Source: Acidobacteriota bacterium
GTDB lineage: Bacteria; Acidobacteriota; Blastocatellia; Pyrinomonadales; Pyrinomonadaceae
DNA: 64,000 nucleotides
Direction: 5' to 3'
Assembly (NCBI GenBank): GCA_016703965.1
Contig: JADJBB010000021.1
Location: 1,116,001-1,180,000, forward strand
Below the pieces are notes generated by a model. The model worked only from the letters and a program-made list of their open reading frames with translations, was not told where the DNA came from and searched no databases. How positions within the stretch are numbered: the first letter of the stretch is position 1; every line of letters begins with the position of its first letter. The translations under genes and the position numbers were made by a program. This document shows positions 7,302-14,814 of the stretch, piece by piece.

Positions 7302-8831
7302 ATGCCAGCAATAGAAGAATCATTCGAGCCGCCTGAGACGATCAGTGCAGGCGAGGCTAAATTTGAGGCTTATCGAAAGCGTGCCGGATATTTTCTAGCG
7401 CCGGCTGTTTTCCTGGCTATCTTTTTTTTCCCGTTTCACGATCTGAAACCTGAGGCACACCGCCTTGCGGCGATCATGGCAGCGGTGATCGTACTTTGGT
7501 TGTGCGAGACGCTGCCAATGACGGCGACGGCCTTGCTGGGAGCGGCGGCGGCGGTTGTTTTTCAGGTAGCGGATGCTAAGACGGTTTTTGCTCCTTTCGC
7601 TGATCCGCTTATCTTTCTGTTTATCGGGTCGTTCATTCTCGCACGGGCGCTTTTTGTCCGGCATTTGGACAAGCGCGTAGCTTTCACCGTTTTGTCGTGG
7701 AAGGTCATTGGCGGTCGTCCGTCGCGCATCTTGTTCGCATTCGGAGCGGTGACCGCGTTCATGTCCGGCTGGATGTCGAATACGGCCACCACGGCAATGA
7801 TGTTCGCGATCGGCCTGTCAATTATCTCTTTCTTAAAACGGCAGGAAAAAGAGACGGGTATTAAGATCAACCCCAGCTACGCGACCGCTCTGATGTTGAT
7901 GACCTCATTCTCGGCGTCGATCGGCGGGGTGGCGACACCAATTGGAACGCCGCCGAATGTTATTGGCATCGGCTTTATCAGGAGCCTCGGCGGAACGGAT
8001 ATTTCGTTCTTCAACTGGATGCAGATCGGCGTGCCGGTTGTCGTCATTCTATTTTTGTTTCTTTGGTTCTACTTAAACAAGCTCGCGCCGGCAGGTGTGA
8101 AGGTCATCTCAGGCAGCAGCGAAATGCTGGCGGCCGAACGCGATAAACTCGGCCCGTGGACGCGCGGGCAGCGATCGGTAGCGATAGCATTTGGTGTAAC
8201 GGTCATTCTTTGGATCGTTCCCGGCATTATCGCGCTCGTGATGGGCGAACAGAGCGCGCAGTATAAGGTGCTTAACAGCCGTTTACCGGAATCGGTCGGT
8301 GCTCTCATCGGGGCAATGCTGCTTTTCGTTCTTTCCGGCGATGAAACCGGGGAAAAAGCTATTAGTTGGGCCGATGCGGTGAAGATAGACTGGGGCGTTA
8401 TATTTTTGTACGGCGGCGGATTTGCGCTTGGTGTTCTCTCGTTTCAGACGGGTCTTGCCGAGGCGGTCGGACGCGGCCTTACGGAGATCCTTCCTTTTTC
8501 AGGTGGTTTCGGGCTGCTCGTTGCATCCGTCCTCGTTGCGGTCATTGTGTCCGAGACGACATCGAACACCGCCTCCGCCAATATGGTGGTTCCTGTGGTC
8601 ATCGCTATCGCCCAATCGCAGAATGCTGACCCTTTCATCCCGGCACTTGGAGCGACGCTTGCCGCGAGCCTCGGATTTATGCTTCCGGTCTCGACGCCGT
8701 GTAATGCGATCGTTTACGGCTCGGGCTATATTCCGTTGATGAAGATGGTGCGCTACGGAATACTGCTCGATATCGTCGGATCGATAGTGATCATCGCCAC
8801 CGTTTGGACTCTCGGCGGCTACCTCCGATAG
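7302..8831 (+). CDS. DASS-family (SLC13-like) sodium:dicarboxylate/anion symporter
   Basis: This 509-residue inner-membrane protein has about a dozen hydrophobic segments. The two sodium/substrate hairpin signatures of the divalent anion:Na+ symporter family are present: GGVATPIGTPPNVIGIG near residue 208 and SNTASANMVVPV near residue 425, with STPCNAIVYGSG close to the C-terminus. Members import di- or tricarboxylates, sulfate or related anions; the exact substrate cannot be read from the sequence. It follows the acyl-CoA dehydrogenase on the same strand. A perfect 8-bp-stem hairpin lies about 50 bases after the stop. Confidence 0.9.
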   Translation: MPAIEESFEPPETISAGEAKFEAYRKRAGYFLAPAVFLAIFFFPFHDLKPEAHRLAAIMAAVIVLWLCETLPMTATALLGAAAAVVFQVADAKTVFAPFADPLIFLFIGSFILARALFVRHLDKRVAFTVLSWKVIGGRPSRILFAFGAVTAFMSGWMSNTATTAMMFAIGLSIISFLKRQEKETGIKINPSYATALMLMTSFSASIGGVATPIGTPPNVIGIGFIRSLGGTDISFFNWMQIGVPVVVILFLFLWFYLNKLAPAGVKVISGSSEMLAAERDKLGPWTRGQRSVAIAFGVTVILWIVPGIIALVMGEQSAQYKVLNSRLPESVGALIGAMLLFVLSGDETGEKAISWADAVKIDWGVIFLYGGGFALGVLSFQTGLAEAVGRGLTEILPFSGGFGLLVASVLVAVIVSETTSNTASANMVVPVVIAIAQSQNADPFIPALGATLAASLGFMLPVSTPCNAIVYGSGYIPLMKMVRYGILLDIVGSIVIIATVWTLGGYLR

Positions 8832-8881
8832 CGAGCCGCAGACATTAGTTTGACCAATTCCAAATCATAAATCGTTCAATT

Positions 8882-8901
8882 TGATCGATGGCTATCGATC
8901 A
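8882..8901. other. Perfect hairpin TGATCGAT-GGCT-ATCGATCA
   Basis: An 8-base perfect stem with loop GGCT lies 50 bases after the symporter stop. No T-run follows, so it is not a classical terminator. It could be a dyad binding site or a processing/stop structure. Confidence 0.35.
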
Positions 8902-8948
8902 GGCTGAATACATTCCTATCATTCTGCGTTAAACAACGTAAAAAATTG

Positions 8949-8977
8949 TTGACAGACGTTGAGCGTTACTGTAAATT
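8949..8977 (+). promoter_or_regulatory. Predicted sigma-70-type promoter for pilMNOPQ
   Basis: A perfect TTGACA (8949-8954) is followed after 17 bases by TAAATT (8972-8977, 4 of 6 consensus). Transcription would start near 8984, giving a leader of about 280 bases to pilM. It is the only strong candidate in the gap. Confidence 0.5.
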
Positions 8978-9227
8978 TTATAGAGTGACGGCATATCCAC
9001 CGTCTCACCTTCGCCACCAGAAGCGGCAAAGTTTTCTGAAGTTAGGTTCCACGCGAGTCACGGTTCGTGACCGAAACATCCGACAAATGCGGTTTTGACA
9101 CACATCTCAGAGTTGACCTGCCTTGAAGCGAACTTCCTTACTTTTCGGTCTAACGGCTGGTGGCAAAATCCTCGAAATAAGATCGCAGATGCGGGTGGGA
9201 AAATAAGAAAACTTTTCGGGTAAGAAA

Positions 9228-9253
9228 GCATCCGGACGGATGCTAACAAGGAG
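9228..9253 (+). promoter_or_regulatory. Hairpin and ribosome-binding site of pilM
   Basis: GCATCC-GGAC-GGATGC (9228-9243) forms a small stem-loop four bases before the AAGGAG ribosome site (9248-9253), which is 11 bases from the pilM ATG. The structure could affect ribosome access; this is inference from position. Confidence 0.4.
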
Positions 9254-9264
9254 CAAGAAAAATA

Positions 9265-10314
9265 ATGTTCGGTAAAAAGAAAAGCATTGCCGGTTTGGAC
9301 ATCGGTTCCAGTTCGATAAAGATGGTCGAGCTTGAAGGCAAGCTGAACAATTTGAATTTGGTGAGCCTTGGCTTTGAAAATCTGCCCGGCGACACGATCA
9401 TCGACGGTCAGATCATGGAGCTGAACGTCGTTTCGGACGTTATCCAGAGCCTTTGTAATAACCATCAGGTTACCGCGACGAATGTCGTTACCGGCGTCAG
9501 CGGCCACTCGGTCATCCTGAAGAACATCGTTCTGCCGCCGATGACCCGCGAAGAACTAGAAGAATCTATCGACTGGCACGCTGAAGAGCATATCCCTTAT
9601 GATCTCGCCGACGTCAGCCTGGACTATCAGGTGACCGCCGAAACGCCTGACTCGACACATGTTTTGATCGCAGCCTGCAAACGCGAGCGCATCGACAATA
9701 TCAAACAAGCGATCCAGCTGGCCGGTAAAACACCGGTTGTGATCGACGTTGACACATTTGCTCTCCAGAACTGCTACGAAGTCAACTACAACCCGACCGA
9801 CGACCAGGTCGTGACGCTCCTTAATATAGGTGCTTCCACGATGAACGTAAACATCGTTAAGGGAACGCGTTCGCTCTTTACGCGTGACATCACAGTTGGC
9901 GGCAGTCAGTTCACCGATGTGCTTCAGAGAAGCCTCGGACTGAATTTTCAACAGGCTGAAGCCGTCAAACGCGGCGTTGTCGACGCTGTCGACGGGATCG
10001 AAGAAAAATCTATCGAGCCGCTCATGAATAACGTGACGGAGATCGTCGCGATGGAAATTCAGAAAACATTCGATTTTTACCGTGCAACGACCGAGGATAA
10101 CGAGACAGTCGTGCAGAAGATCCTCATCTCCGGCGGCGGTTCTAAGCTGACCGGTTTGGCCGAGGAACTTTCGCACCGTCTTGAATTGCCGGTCGAGATC
10201 CTCGATCCGTTCCGAAACATCAAGGTCGATGGCAAGAAATTTGACCCGGACTACCTTAGAGAGATCGTGCCCGAAATGGCTGTGGCCGTCGGTTTGGCAG
10301 TTAGGGGAGTGTAA
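9265..10314 (+). CDS. pilM: Type IV pilus assembly protein PilM
   Basis: PilM is a 349-residue actin-like (FtsA/SHS2) cytoplasmic ATP-binding protein. It anchors the inner-membrane PilN-PilO alignment complex of type IV pili. Visible features are the first phosphate loop GLDIGSSSIKMVEL at 9-22, LNIGASTMNVNIVKG near residue 189, and the adenosine motif ISGGGSKLTGL near residue 288. Length and order match the family. It heads a run of five genes in the classic pilMNOPQ order with short gaps. It lies six bases before pilN. Confidence 0.96.
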   Translation: MFGKKKSIAGLDIGSSSIKMVELEGKLNNLNLVSLGFENLPGDTIIDGQIMELNVVSDVIQSLCNNHQVTATNVVTGVSGHSVILKNIVLPPMTREELEESIDWHAEEHIPYDLADVSLDYQVTAETPDSTHVLIAACKRERIDNIKQAIQLAGKTPVVIDVDTFALQNCYEVNYNPTDDQVVTLLNIGASTMNVNIVKGTRSLFTRDITVGGSQFTDVLQRSLGLNFQQAEAVKRGVVDAVDGIEEKSIEPLMNNVTEIVAMEIQKTFDFYRATTEDNETVVQKILISGGGSKLTGLAEELSHRLELPVEILDPFRNIKVDGKKFDPDYLREIVPEMAVAVGLAVRGV

Positions 10315-10319
10315 CAACA

Positions 10320-11051
10320 ATGATCAAGATCAACCTACTAAATTCTGTTACTGAAAGACAAAACGGAGCCATCGTTGCTGTCGATCGCAAGGTCTCAAGC
10401 CCGGCTTCACGCCTTGCTCTGACGTCCGTGGTCGTGTTTGTTCTCCTTGCGGCCGTTATTGGCTGGGATGTGATCAGTTCGCAAATGGCCAAAACTGAAG
10501 CTGAGCGTCAACTCGCCGAACAAAAGACGATCGCTGCCGAACTCGAAGTCGTGATGAACGAACAGAAAGAGCTCGAAGGCAAGATCGCCGGCATTGATGC
10601 CCGCATCGAAGCGATCAAAAAGCTGCGAGCCTCGCAGGCCGGCCCGCAGGCGGTGCTGGACGCGATGCGAGAAAGGATCGCGATGTTCCCGGGGCTCTAT
10701 CTCGAGAGCATCGAGCAGGGAAAGGACGGTATCGTTGTTTCCGGCAGCTCGCCTGACGAATCTCAGGTCACGCAATTCGGCCGAAGTCTCGAATTTTCGA
10801 ACGGACTCTTTACCAACTTGAATATCGAGACGACCCGCAATGAGATCACCAACGAAAATGCCGTGATGAAGCCCGGCGACACGGGTGAACGTCCGAAAGT
10901 AGCGATCGTACAATTCAAGATCCGCACCGCTTACACGCCTGAAAAGGCGGCGGGAGCCAACAATGGCACCGCTCCGACGACCGCTTCTGCCTCGGGCCCG
11001 GCCACTGCGGCTGGACAGCCCGCCGGTCCGCCTCAGGTCGCAAAGAATTGA
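10320..11051 (+). CDS. pilN: Type IV pilus assembly protein PilN
   Basis: This bitopic inner-membrane protein of the pilus alignment complex opens with the conserved PilM-binding tail MIKINLLNSVTER. One membrane segment follows at about residues 36-52 (VVVFVLLAAVIGWDV), then a coiled-coil stretch (residues 60-105) and a periplasmic ferredoxin-like domain. The last 35 residues are an Ala/Pro/Gly/Thr-rich tail, probably disordered; similar tails occur on PilO and PilQ here. At 243 residues it is slightly longer than usual because of the tail. Confidence 0.93.
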   Translation: MIKINLLNSVTERQNGAIVAVDRKVSSPASRLALTSVVVFVLLAAVIGWDVISSQMAKTEAERQLAEQKTIAAELEVVMNEQKELEGKIAGIDARIEAIKKLRASQAGPQAVLDAMRERIAMFPGLYLESIEQGKDGIVVSGSSPDESQVTQFGRSLEFSNGLFTNLNIETTRNEITNENAVMKPGDTGERPKVAIVQFKIRTAYTPEKAAGANNGTAPTTASASGPATAAGQPAGPPQVAKN

Positions 11052-11086
11052 TCGGTTGACCAAGCAAATATAAAAGGGAAAACGAA

Positions 11087-11803
11087 ATGTTAGAGAAAAT
11101 CACAAATCTAAAGTGGCACTTCCAGTTGATGTTGCACGTCACCGTTGCGGCGTTGCTCTACACGAGCGTGTGGTATTTCTACACGAGCGAAACGAGAGCT
11201 GAAACAGCAAAGCTGTCGGACGAAGTTGCGGCATTGACGGCCAAGAACGAGACGGCACGCGTTGCGACCCAGCGTATCAATGAGTTCCGTGCTCTGTACG
11301 CCAGCAAGGCCGAGGAATATGAAGAACTCAAGGTGCTTTTGCCTGAACAGCGTGAACTGACCAATGTTCTCCAGGGCTTGCAGGACACCGCTAACAGTTC
11401 CCGCCTGACCGTTATGCGATTTAACCCTCGCGATGAGGGAAATCAGGACGGTATCATGGCTAAGCCTGTCGAGGTCGAGGTGGACAGTAACTTTACCAAC
11501 CTGCGTTCTTTCTTTGACGCGATGGCAAAACTGCCGAGAATCGTCTCGATCACCGATTTTAAGATCAATCAGCTGCCAAAGCAGACAGATGCCAAGACGA
11601 TACATGCTCAGTTCCTGCTTACAGCCTATTACGCAGGCCCGAACGATCTGAATCCTAAACCGGCAGGCCCTCCGGGAGCACCTGGTGCACCGAGTGTTCC
11701 GCCGCCGGCCGGACAGCCAGCCGCTCCCGGTGCCGCCGCACCAGCCGGTCCACGTCCTCCCGCAGTTCAGGGTGCCCCGCCTGCAGCAGCTCCAGCTAAA
11801 TAG
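11087..11803 (+). CDS. pilO: Type IV pilus assembly protein PilO
   Basis: PilO partners PilN in the inner-membrane alignment complex and contacts PilP. The 238-residue protein has a short cytoplasmic start, a membrane helix at about residues 15-31 (LHVTVAALLYTSVWYFY), a coiled coil to about residue 85, and a periplasmic ferredoxin-like domain. The last 45 residues are almost entirely Pro, Ala and Gly, unlike most PilO proteins. An AAGGGAAAACGAA ribosome region precedes the ATG. Confidence 0.92.
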   Translation: MLEKITNLKWHFQLMLHVTVAALLYTSVWYFYTSETRAETAKLSDEVAALTAKNETARVATQRINEFRALYASKAEEYEELKVLLPEQRELTNVLQGLQDTANSSRLTVMRFNPRDEGNQDGIMAKPVEVEVDSNFTNLRSFFDAMAKLPRIVSITDFKINQLPKQTDAKTIHAQFLLTAYYAGPNDLNPKPAGPPGAPGAPSVPPPAGQPAAPGAAAPAGPRPPAVQGAPPAAAPAK

Positions 11804-11833
11804 TTTTTACTACCCAACCCAAGAGAAAAAGCC

Positions 11834-12574
11834 ATGATGAACACATCGACATTAAAACGCTTTGTCAGCTTTGCCGCGTGCGCCGCAGCGTTCGTGGTCA
11901 TGAGCGGAACCTTTTCAGAGGTCGCAGCTCAGCGTGATCCGTTCCAGAAGCCCGGATTTATGAAGCCAAAGGTTGTCGTGCCGCCAAAGCCAAAACCTGT
12001 GAAGGTCGAAAAGCCGGTCATTCCCTACGCACCGCCGTCGGTCGAGGCACGCATTGAGTATTTCAAGCGTCTTCGCGAGACTGCTGCTGCAAACGGAGCA
12101 CCGATGCCAAAGGTCACGAGCGTTTTGACGCTCAATGAAATGGCGGTGACAGGTATCTTCAAAACGCCTCGCGGCTACGCTGCGATCGTCGAAGCAACGC
12201 CCATCAAGCTCTCTTACACGATCTATCCGGGCGAGAAATTCTTCGACGGGCAGCTTGTCGCTGTCGATGAGAACCGCCTTGTCTTTAAGAAGGTGACCAA
12301 GGTCGCCGAAGGAAAGTTCATCGCGTCGGTCGAGAACAAAGGACTGAGGCAGTTCGGAGCAAAGGCCGAGACCACTGCTGCCGCTCCGCCGCCGGTGGAT
12401 AAGCCGGCCGAAACCGCCAGCAACACGACAGCGAGCGGAAAGGATGCCAAGCCGGTCAAACCATCTAACCCATTTCTCTCGCCGGTCGATGAAATGAACT
12501 CGCAGCCCGAAGCGCCGAAAGAGCCAACCAAGATCGCGAAGAAACCGGCCAAGGTAGCGAAGAATAAAAAATAA
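11834..12574 (+). CDS. pilP: Type IV pilus assembly protein PilP
   Basis: PilP links the PilN-PilO inner-membrane complex to the PilQ secretin. The 246-residue protein has an N-terminal signal region up to about AAQ (residue 33), the family hallmark RDPF just after it, a Pro/Lys-rich linker, and a small beta domain (TGIFKTPRGYAAIVEATPIKLSYTI is split around residue 105). No convincing lipobox follows a normal signal hydrophobic core, whereas many PilP proteins are lipoproteins. The C-terminal 60 residues are Lys/Pro/Ala-rich. Confidence 0.88.
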   Translation: MMNTSTLKRFVSFAACAAAFVVMSGTFSEVAAQRDPFQKPGFMKPKVVVPPKPKPVKVEKPVIPYAPPSVEARIEYFKRLRETAAANGAPMPKVTSVLTLNEMAVTGIFKTPRGYAAIVEATPIKLSYTIYPGEKFFDGQLVAVDENRLVFKKVTKVAEGKFIASVENKGLRQFGAKAETTAAAPPPVDKPAETASNTTASGKDAKPVKPSNPFLSPVDEMNSQPEAPKEPTKIAKKPAKVAKNKK

Positions 12575-12646
12575 TTTTCCCAAGTCCCACTTAAGTTTCG
12601 ATTTCTTGCACAAAAGAAACGATTTGATCCAGTTACGGAGGAAACA

Positions 12647-14317
12647 ATGAATTCTCTTATCAACACACGCGTTACGGTCACCAAGATCGTTACCGCATTA
12701 GTTCTAGTCACAGCATTTGCCTTATCGATCTCGGCTCAAAAAGTTGATCCGCAGAACCAGGGTAAAATGTACGGCGACCCGGGATTCAAGGGCGAGGTCA
12801 TTGATCTCAACGTTGTAAATGCCGATGTCCGGGAAATACTCAATTACATCACCGACCAGTACGGCATCAATTTCGTGATCGACAAATCGGTCAAGGAAAC
12901 GCCGGTCACGGTAAAGGTGAAAGATGTTCCGTGGAACATAGCTCTCGATTCGATCCTGCAGGCTCAGGAACTGGGCGTTCAGGTCAACGGGAACATTCTT
13001 CGCGTTGCTTCCGGAACAGTCCTGGCAAGCGAAGGAGCACTTCTCCGCGAGCGTCAGAATAATCAGATCGACACTTCGCCGCTTCAGACGGAACTCATTC
13101 GCTTGAACTATGCGACGGCATCGGGATCTCTAAAGGTTGGAACCACGACCAGTGGAACCGTAACCGACAGCGGAAACGCAGGCGGTGGTGCGTCCGGAGC
13201 CTCAGGAAGTATGTCCGGCGGCGACGGATTGCTGCCGATCATTAAGCGAAGACTGTCTCGTCGCGGTTCGATCGAAATAGATTCGCGAAGCAACTCGCTT
13301 ATCATCACGGACGTTCCGGTAAACCTGGCAGCCGTCAAACAGCTCATCGCTATTCTCGACCAGCCAGAACCGCAGGTCGAGATAGAAGCACGTATCGTTG
13401 TCGCTTCGCGCAGCTTCAGCCGTGATATCGGCGTGCAGCTTGCAGGCCTCGTGACCGGCGGCAGAGGAAGCGGCGGTTCGATCGGAACACTTCCGGGTGC
13501 GACGACGACCCTGCCGATCCCAGGCGGATTGCCGATCGGCTCGATCAATAACGATCTTATGTCCAATATCGCCAACACGGCGATCGGCCTGACAACCGGT
13601 ATCTTCGGAACCGCTCAGCTCAGTGCTCTGATCACGGCCGGTGAAAAGAAGGGTCAGGTGAAGGTGATCGCGACGCCGCGTGTGACCGCTCTCAACAACC
13701 GTCCGGCGGAGATCAAGAACAGCACTCAGATCCCGATCACGACCATCCAGCCGAATTCCGGTAGCGGATCCGCCGTGGTTGCCACGACGGAATACATCGA
13801 TGTGCCGCTTCGCTTAGCTATCACACCGCAGATCACCGATCTGGGAACAGTTATCTTGAACGTGGTTGCCGAAAACAGCTCGACTGCCCAGATCGCAGCC
13901 GGAGCTGCTCCAGCCATCAATACGCAGAGCATGACCACACAGGTCACCGTTCCCGATGGCGGTACGACGGTTGTCGGCGGCGTTCTGTTTGACGACGAAC
14001 GCGAAAGCCAGGACCGCACGCCGGGTCTCGCTAGCATCCCGCTGCTTGGTAACCTGTTCAAGAGAAAAGGCGTTCAGCGTAACACCAACGAGATCCTCTT
14101 CTTCATTACGCCGCGGATCACGCGTCCTGACTACAACGCACAGATCCAGAGCGGAACCGCTCCGAGAGGACCGGTGATCTCGCAGCCAGTGCCGATGGGC
14201 AATCCTGCGTCGAACTCGGCTCCGACACCGGTTCCTACACCAGGTCCGATCGTCCTCCAGTCACCAGGCCTTGCAGTTCCTGAAGGCCCAGCTTCGCCGA
14301 TCAAACCAAAAGAATGA
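12647..14317 (+). CDS. pilQ: Type IV pilus secretin PilQ
   Basis: PilQ forms the outer-membrane secretin pore for the pilus fibre. The 556-residue precursor has a signal peptide ending near SISAQ (residue 31) and an N0/STN domain at about 48-122 (VIDLNVVNADVREILNYI). A NolW-type N1 domain at about 140-235 is interrupted by a Gly/Ser-rich insert at about 160-190. The secretin barrel runs from about 240 to 490, with VPDGGTTVVGGV and the closing FFITPRI. The peptidoglycan-binding AMIN domains of proteobacterial PilQ are absent. The tail is Pro-rich. A GGAGGAAACA ribosome site precedes the start. It is the last gene of the operon and is followed by a clear terminator. Confidence 0.95.
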   Translation: MNSLINTRVTVTKIVTALVLVTAFALSISAQKVDPQNQGKMYGDPGFKGEVIDLNVVNADVREILNYITDQYGINFVIDKSVKETPVTVKVKDVPWNIALDSILQAQELGVQVNGNILRVASGTVLASEGALLRERQNNQIDTSPLQTELIRLNYATASGSLKVGTTTSGTVTDSGNAGGGASGASGSMSGGDGLLPIIKRRLSRRGSIEIDSRSNSLIITDVPVNLAAVKQLIAILDQPEPQVEIEARIVVASRSFSRDIGVQLAGLVTGGRGSGGSIGTLPGATTTLPIPGGLPIGSINNDLMSNIANTAIGLTTGIFGTAQLSALITAGEKKGQVKVIATPRVTALNNRPAEIKNSTQIPITTIQPNSGSGSAVVATTEYIDVPLRLAITPQITDLGTVILNVVAENSSTAQIAAGAAPAINTQSMTTQVTVPDGGTTVVGGVLFDDERESQDRTPGLASIPLLGNLFKRKGVQRNTNEILFFITPRITRPDYNAQIQSGTAPRGPVISQPVPMGNPASNSAPTPVPTPGPIVLQSPGLAVPEGPASPIKPKE

Positions 14318-14344
14318 TCGCATAACGAGTAATTGTTTCCTTCC

Positions 14345-14375
14345 AAAAGGCTGTCCGCAAGGGCAGCCTTTTTTT
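14345..14375 (+). terminator. Rho-independent terminator of the pil operon
   Basis: AAAGGCTGTCC and GGGCAGCCTTT form an 11-base stem (one G-T pair) around a GCAA tetraloop, followed by a run of T. It lies 30 bases after the pilQ stop. Confidence 0.9.
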
Positions 14376-14477
14376 GACTGGAGCGCGAGCGTCCCGCTTG
14401 CCCGGGGCGAAGCTCGCGGTTAATTTTTGGGGGAAATAAAATGTGTAATTTTATCTGAGGACGAATTTAGCCGATCA

Positions 14478-14501
14478 AAAGTGTGAAACGTTTCACACTT
14501 T
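14478..14501. promoter_or_regulatory. 24-bp perfect palindrome, LacI-family operator-like
   Basis: Two 12-base arms AAAGTGTGAAAC and GTTTCACACTTT meet at a central CG with no mismatch. The AAACGTTT core with central CpG matches the style of LacI/GalR/CcpA-type operators. Neither neighbouring gene starts near it, so its role is unclear. It lacks a T-run and a loop, which argues against a terminator. Confidence 0.45.
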
Positions 14502-14671
14502 AAACAAAACGCCCTGTTCATTGCATGAAAATGTGAAAAGTGGCCTGATTGGTCAAAGGAATAAGCGGGTTTGTCGGGCCAAAATGTGCGGATTGGTAGA
14601 GGTAAATGCGAGATTGGTCGAACGTTTTTGGGTGCAAAGCAGCCTTACCATTCGAACGCGTTACTTGTCGG

Positions 14672-14779
14672 TGCAAAAGCCCGCGCGTGAGCAAGGGCGA
14701 AACGTTCAACTTTAATATTTCGGGCTTTCTGAGTATCCGTCTTGAATGAATCGCCCTTGTTGGCGCGCGGGCTTTTGCA
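14672..14779. repeat. 108-bp palindromic element (TGCAAAAGCCCGCGCG family)
   Basis: The ends are 16-base perfect inverted repeats, TGCAAAAGCCCGCGCG and its complement. Weaker internal arms include AGCAAGGGCGA and TCGCCCTTG. The same family occurs at 53473-53547, with a single arm at 5307-5334 and a partial arm at 14795-14815. There is no coding content, so it looks MITE- or REP-like. Confidence 0.75.
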
Positions 14780-14814
14780 TTGAAAGGAATTGCCGTTGCT
14801 AACGGGCTTTTGCA

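Larger units (their letters stand above)
8832..9264. other. Long intergenic leader before the pil operon
   Basis: These 433 bases separate the symporter from pilM. They contain a hairpin at 8882-8901, a good promoter at 8949-8977, and a leader of about 280 bases that ends in a small hairpin and a strong ribosome site. No open frame is supported. The leader is long for a simple operon, so post-transcriptional control is possible. Confidence 0.5.
14318..14814. other. Repeat-rich spacer between pilQ and the choice-of-anchor protein
   Basis: This spacer of about 500 bases between convergent genes holds the pilQ terminator (14345-14375), a half copy of the GACTGGAGC repeat (14376-14400), a 24-bp perfect palindrome (14478-14501) and a 108-bp inverted-repeat element (14672-14779). 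A third partial arm, ACGGGCTTTTGCA, abuts the downstream gene. Short open frames here derive from the repeats and show no coding character. Confidence 0.6.

Noticed and set aside
8984..9264. Known riboswitch in the pilM leader
   Set aside because: No conserved core such as that of cyclic-di-GMP or other common classes could be recognised by eye; only a small hairpin is seen.
9556..10320. 254-codon frame antisense to pilM
   Set aside because: pilM is fully supported by motifs and operon position; the antisense frame has no recognisable domain.
14518..14715. Two overlapping 63-64 codon open frames on opposite strands
   Set aside because: Both read through the palindromic element; one shares its first residues (MNVSPLLTRGL) with a frame at 53.5 kb only because both start in the same repeat. 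No ribosome site or family match.
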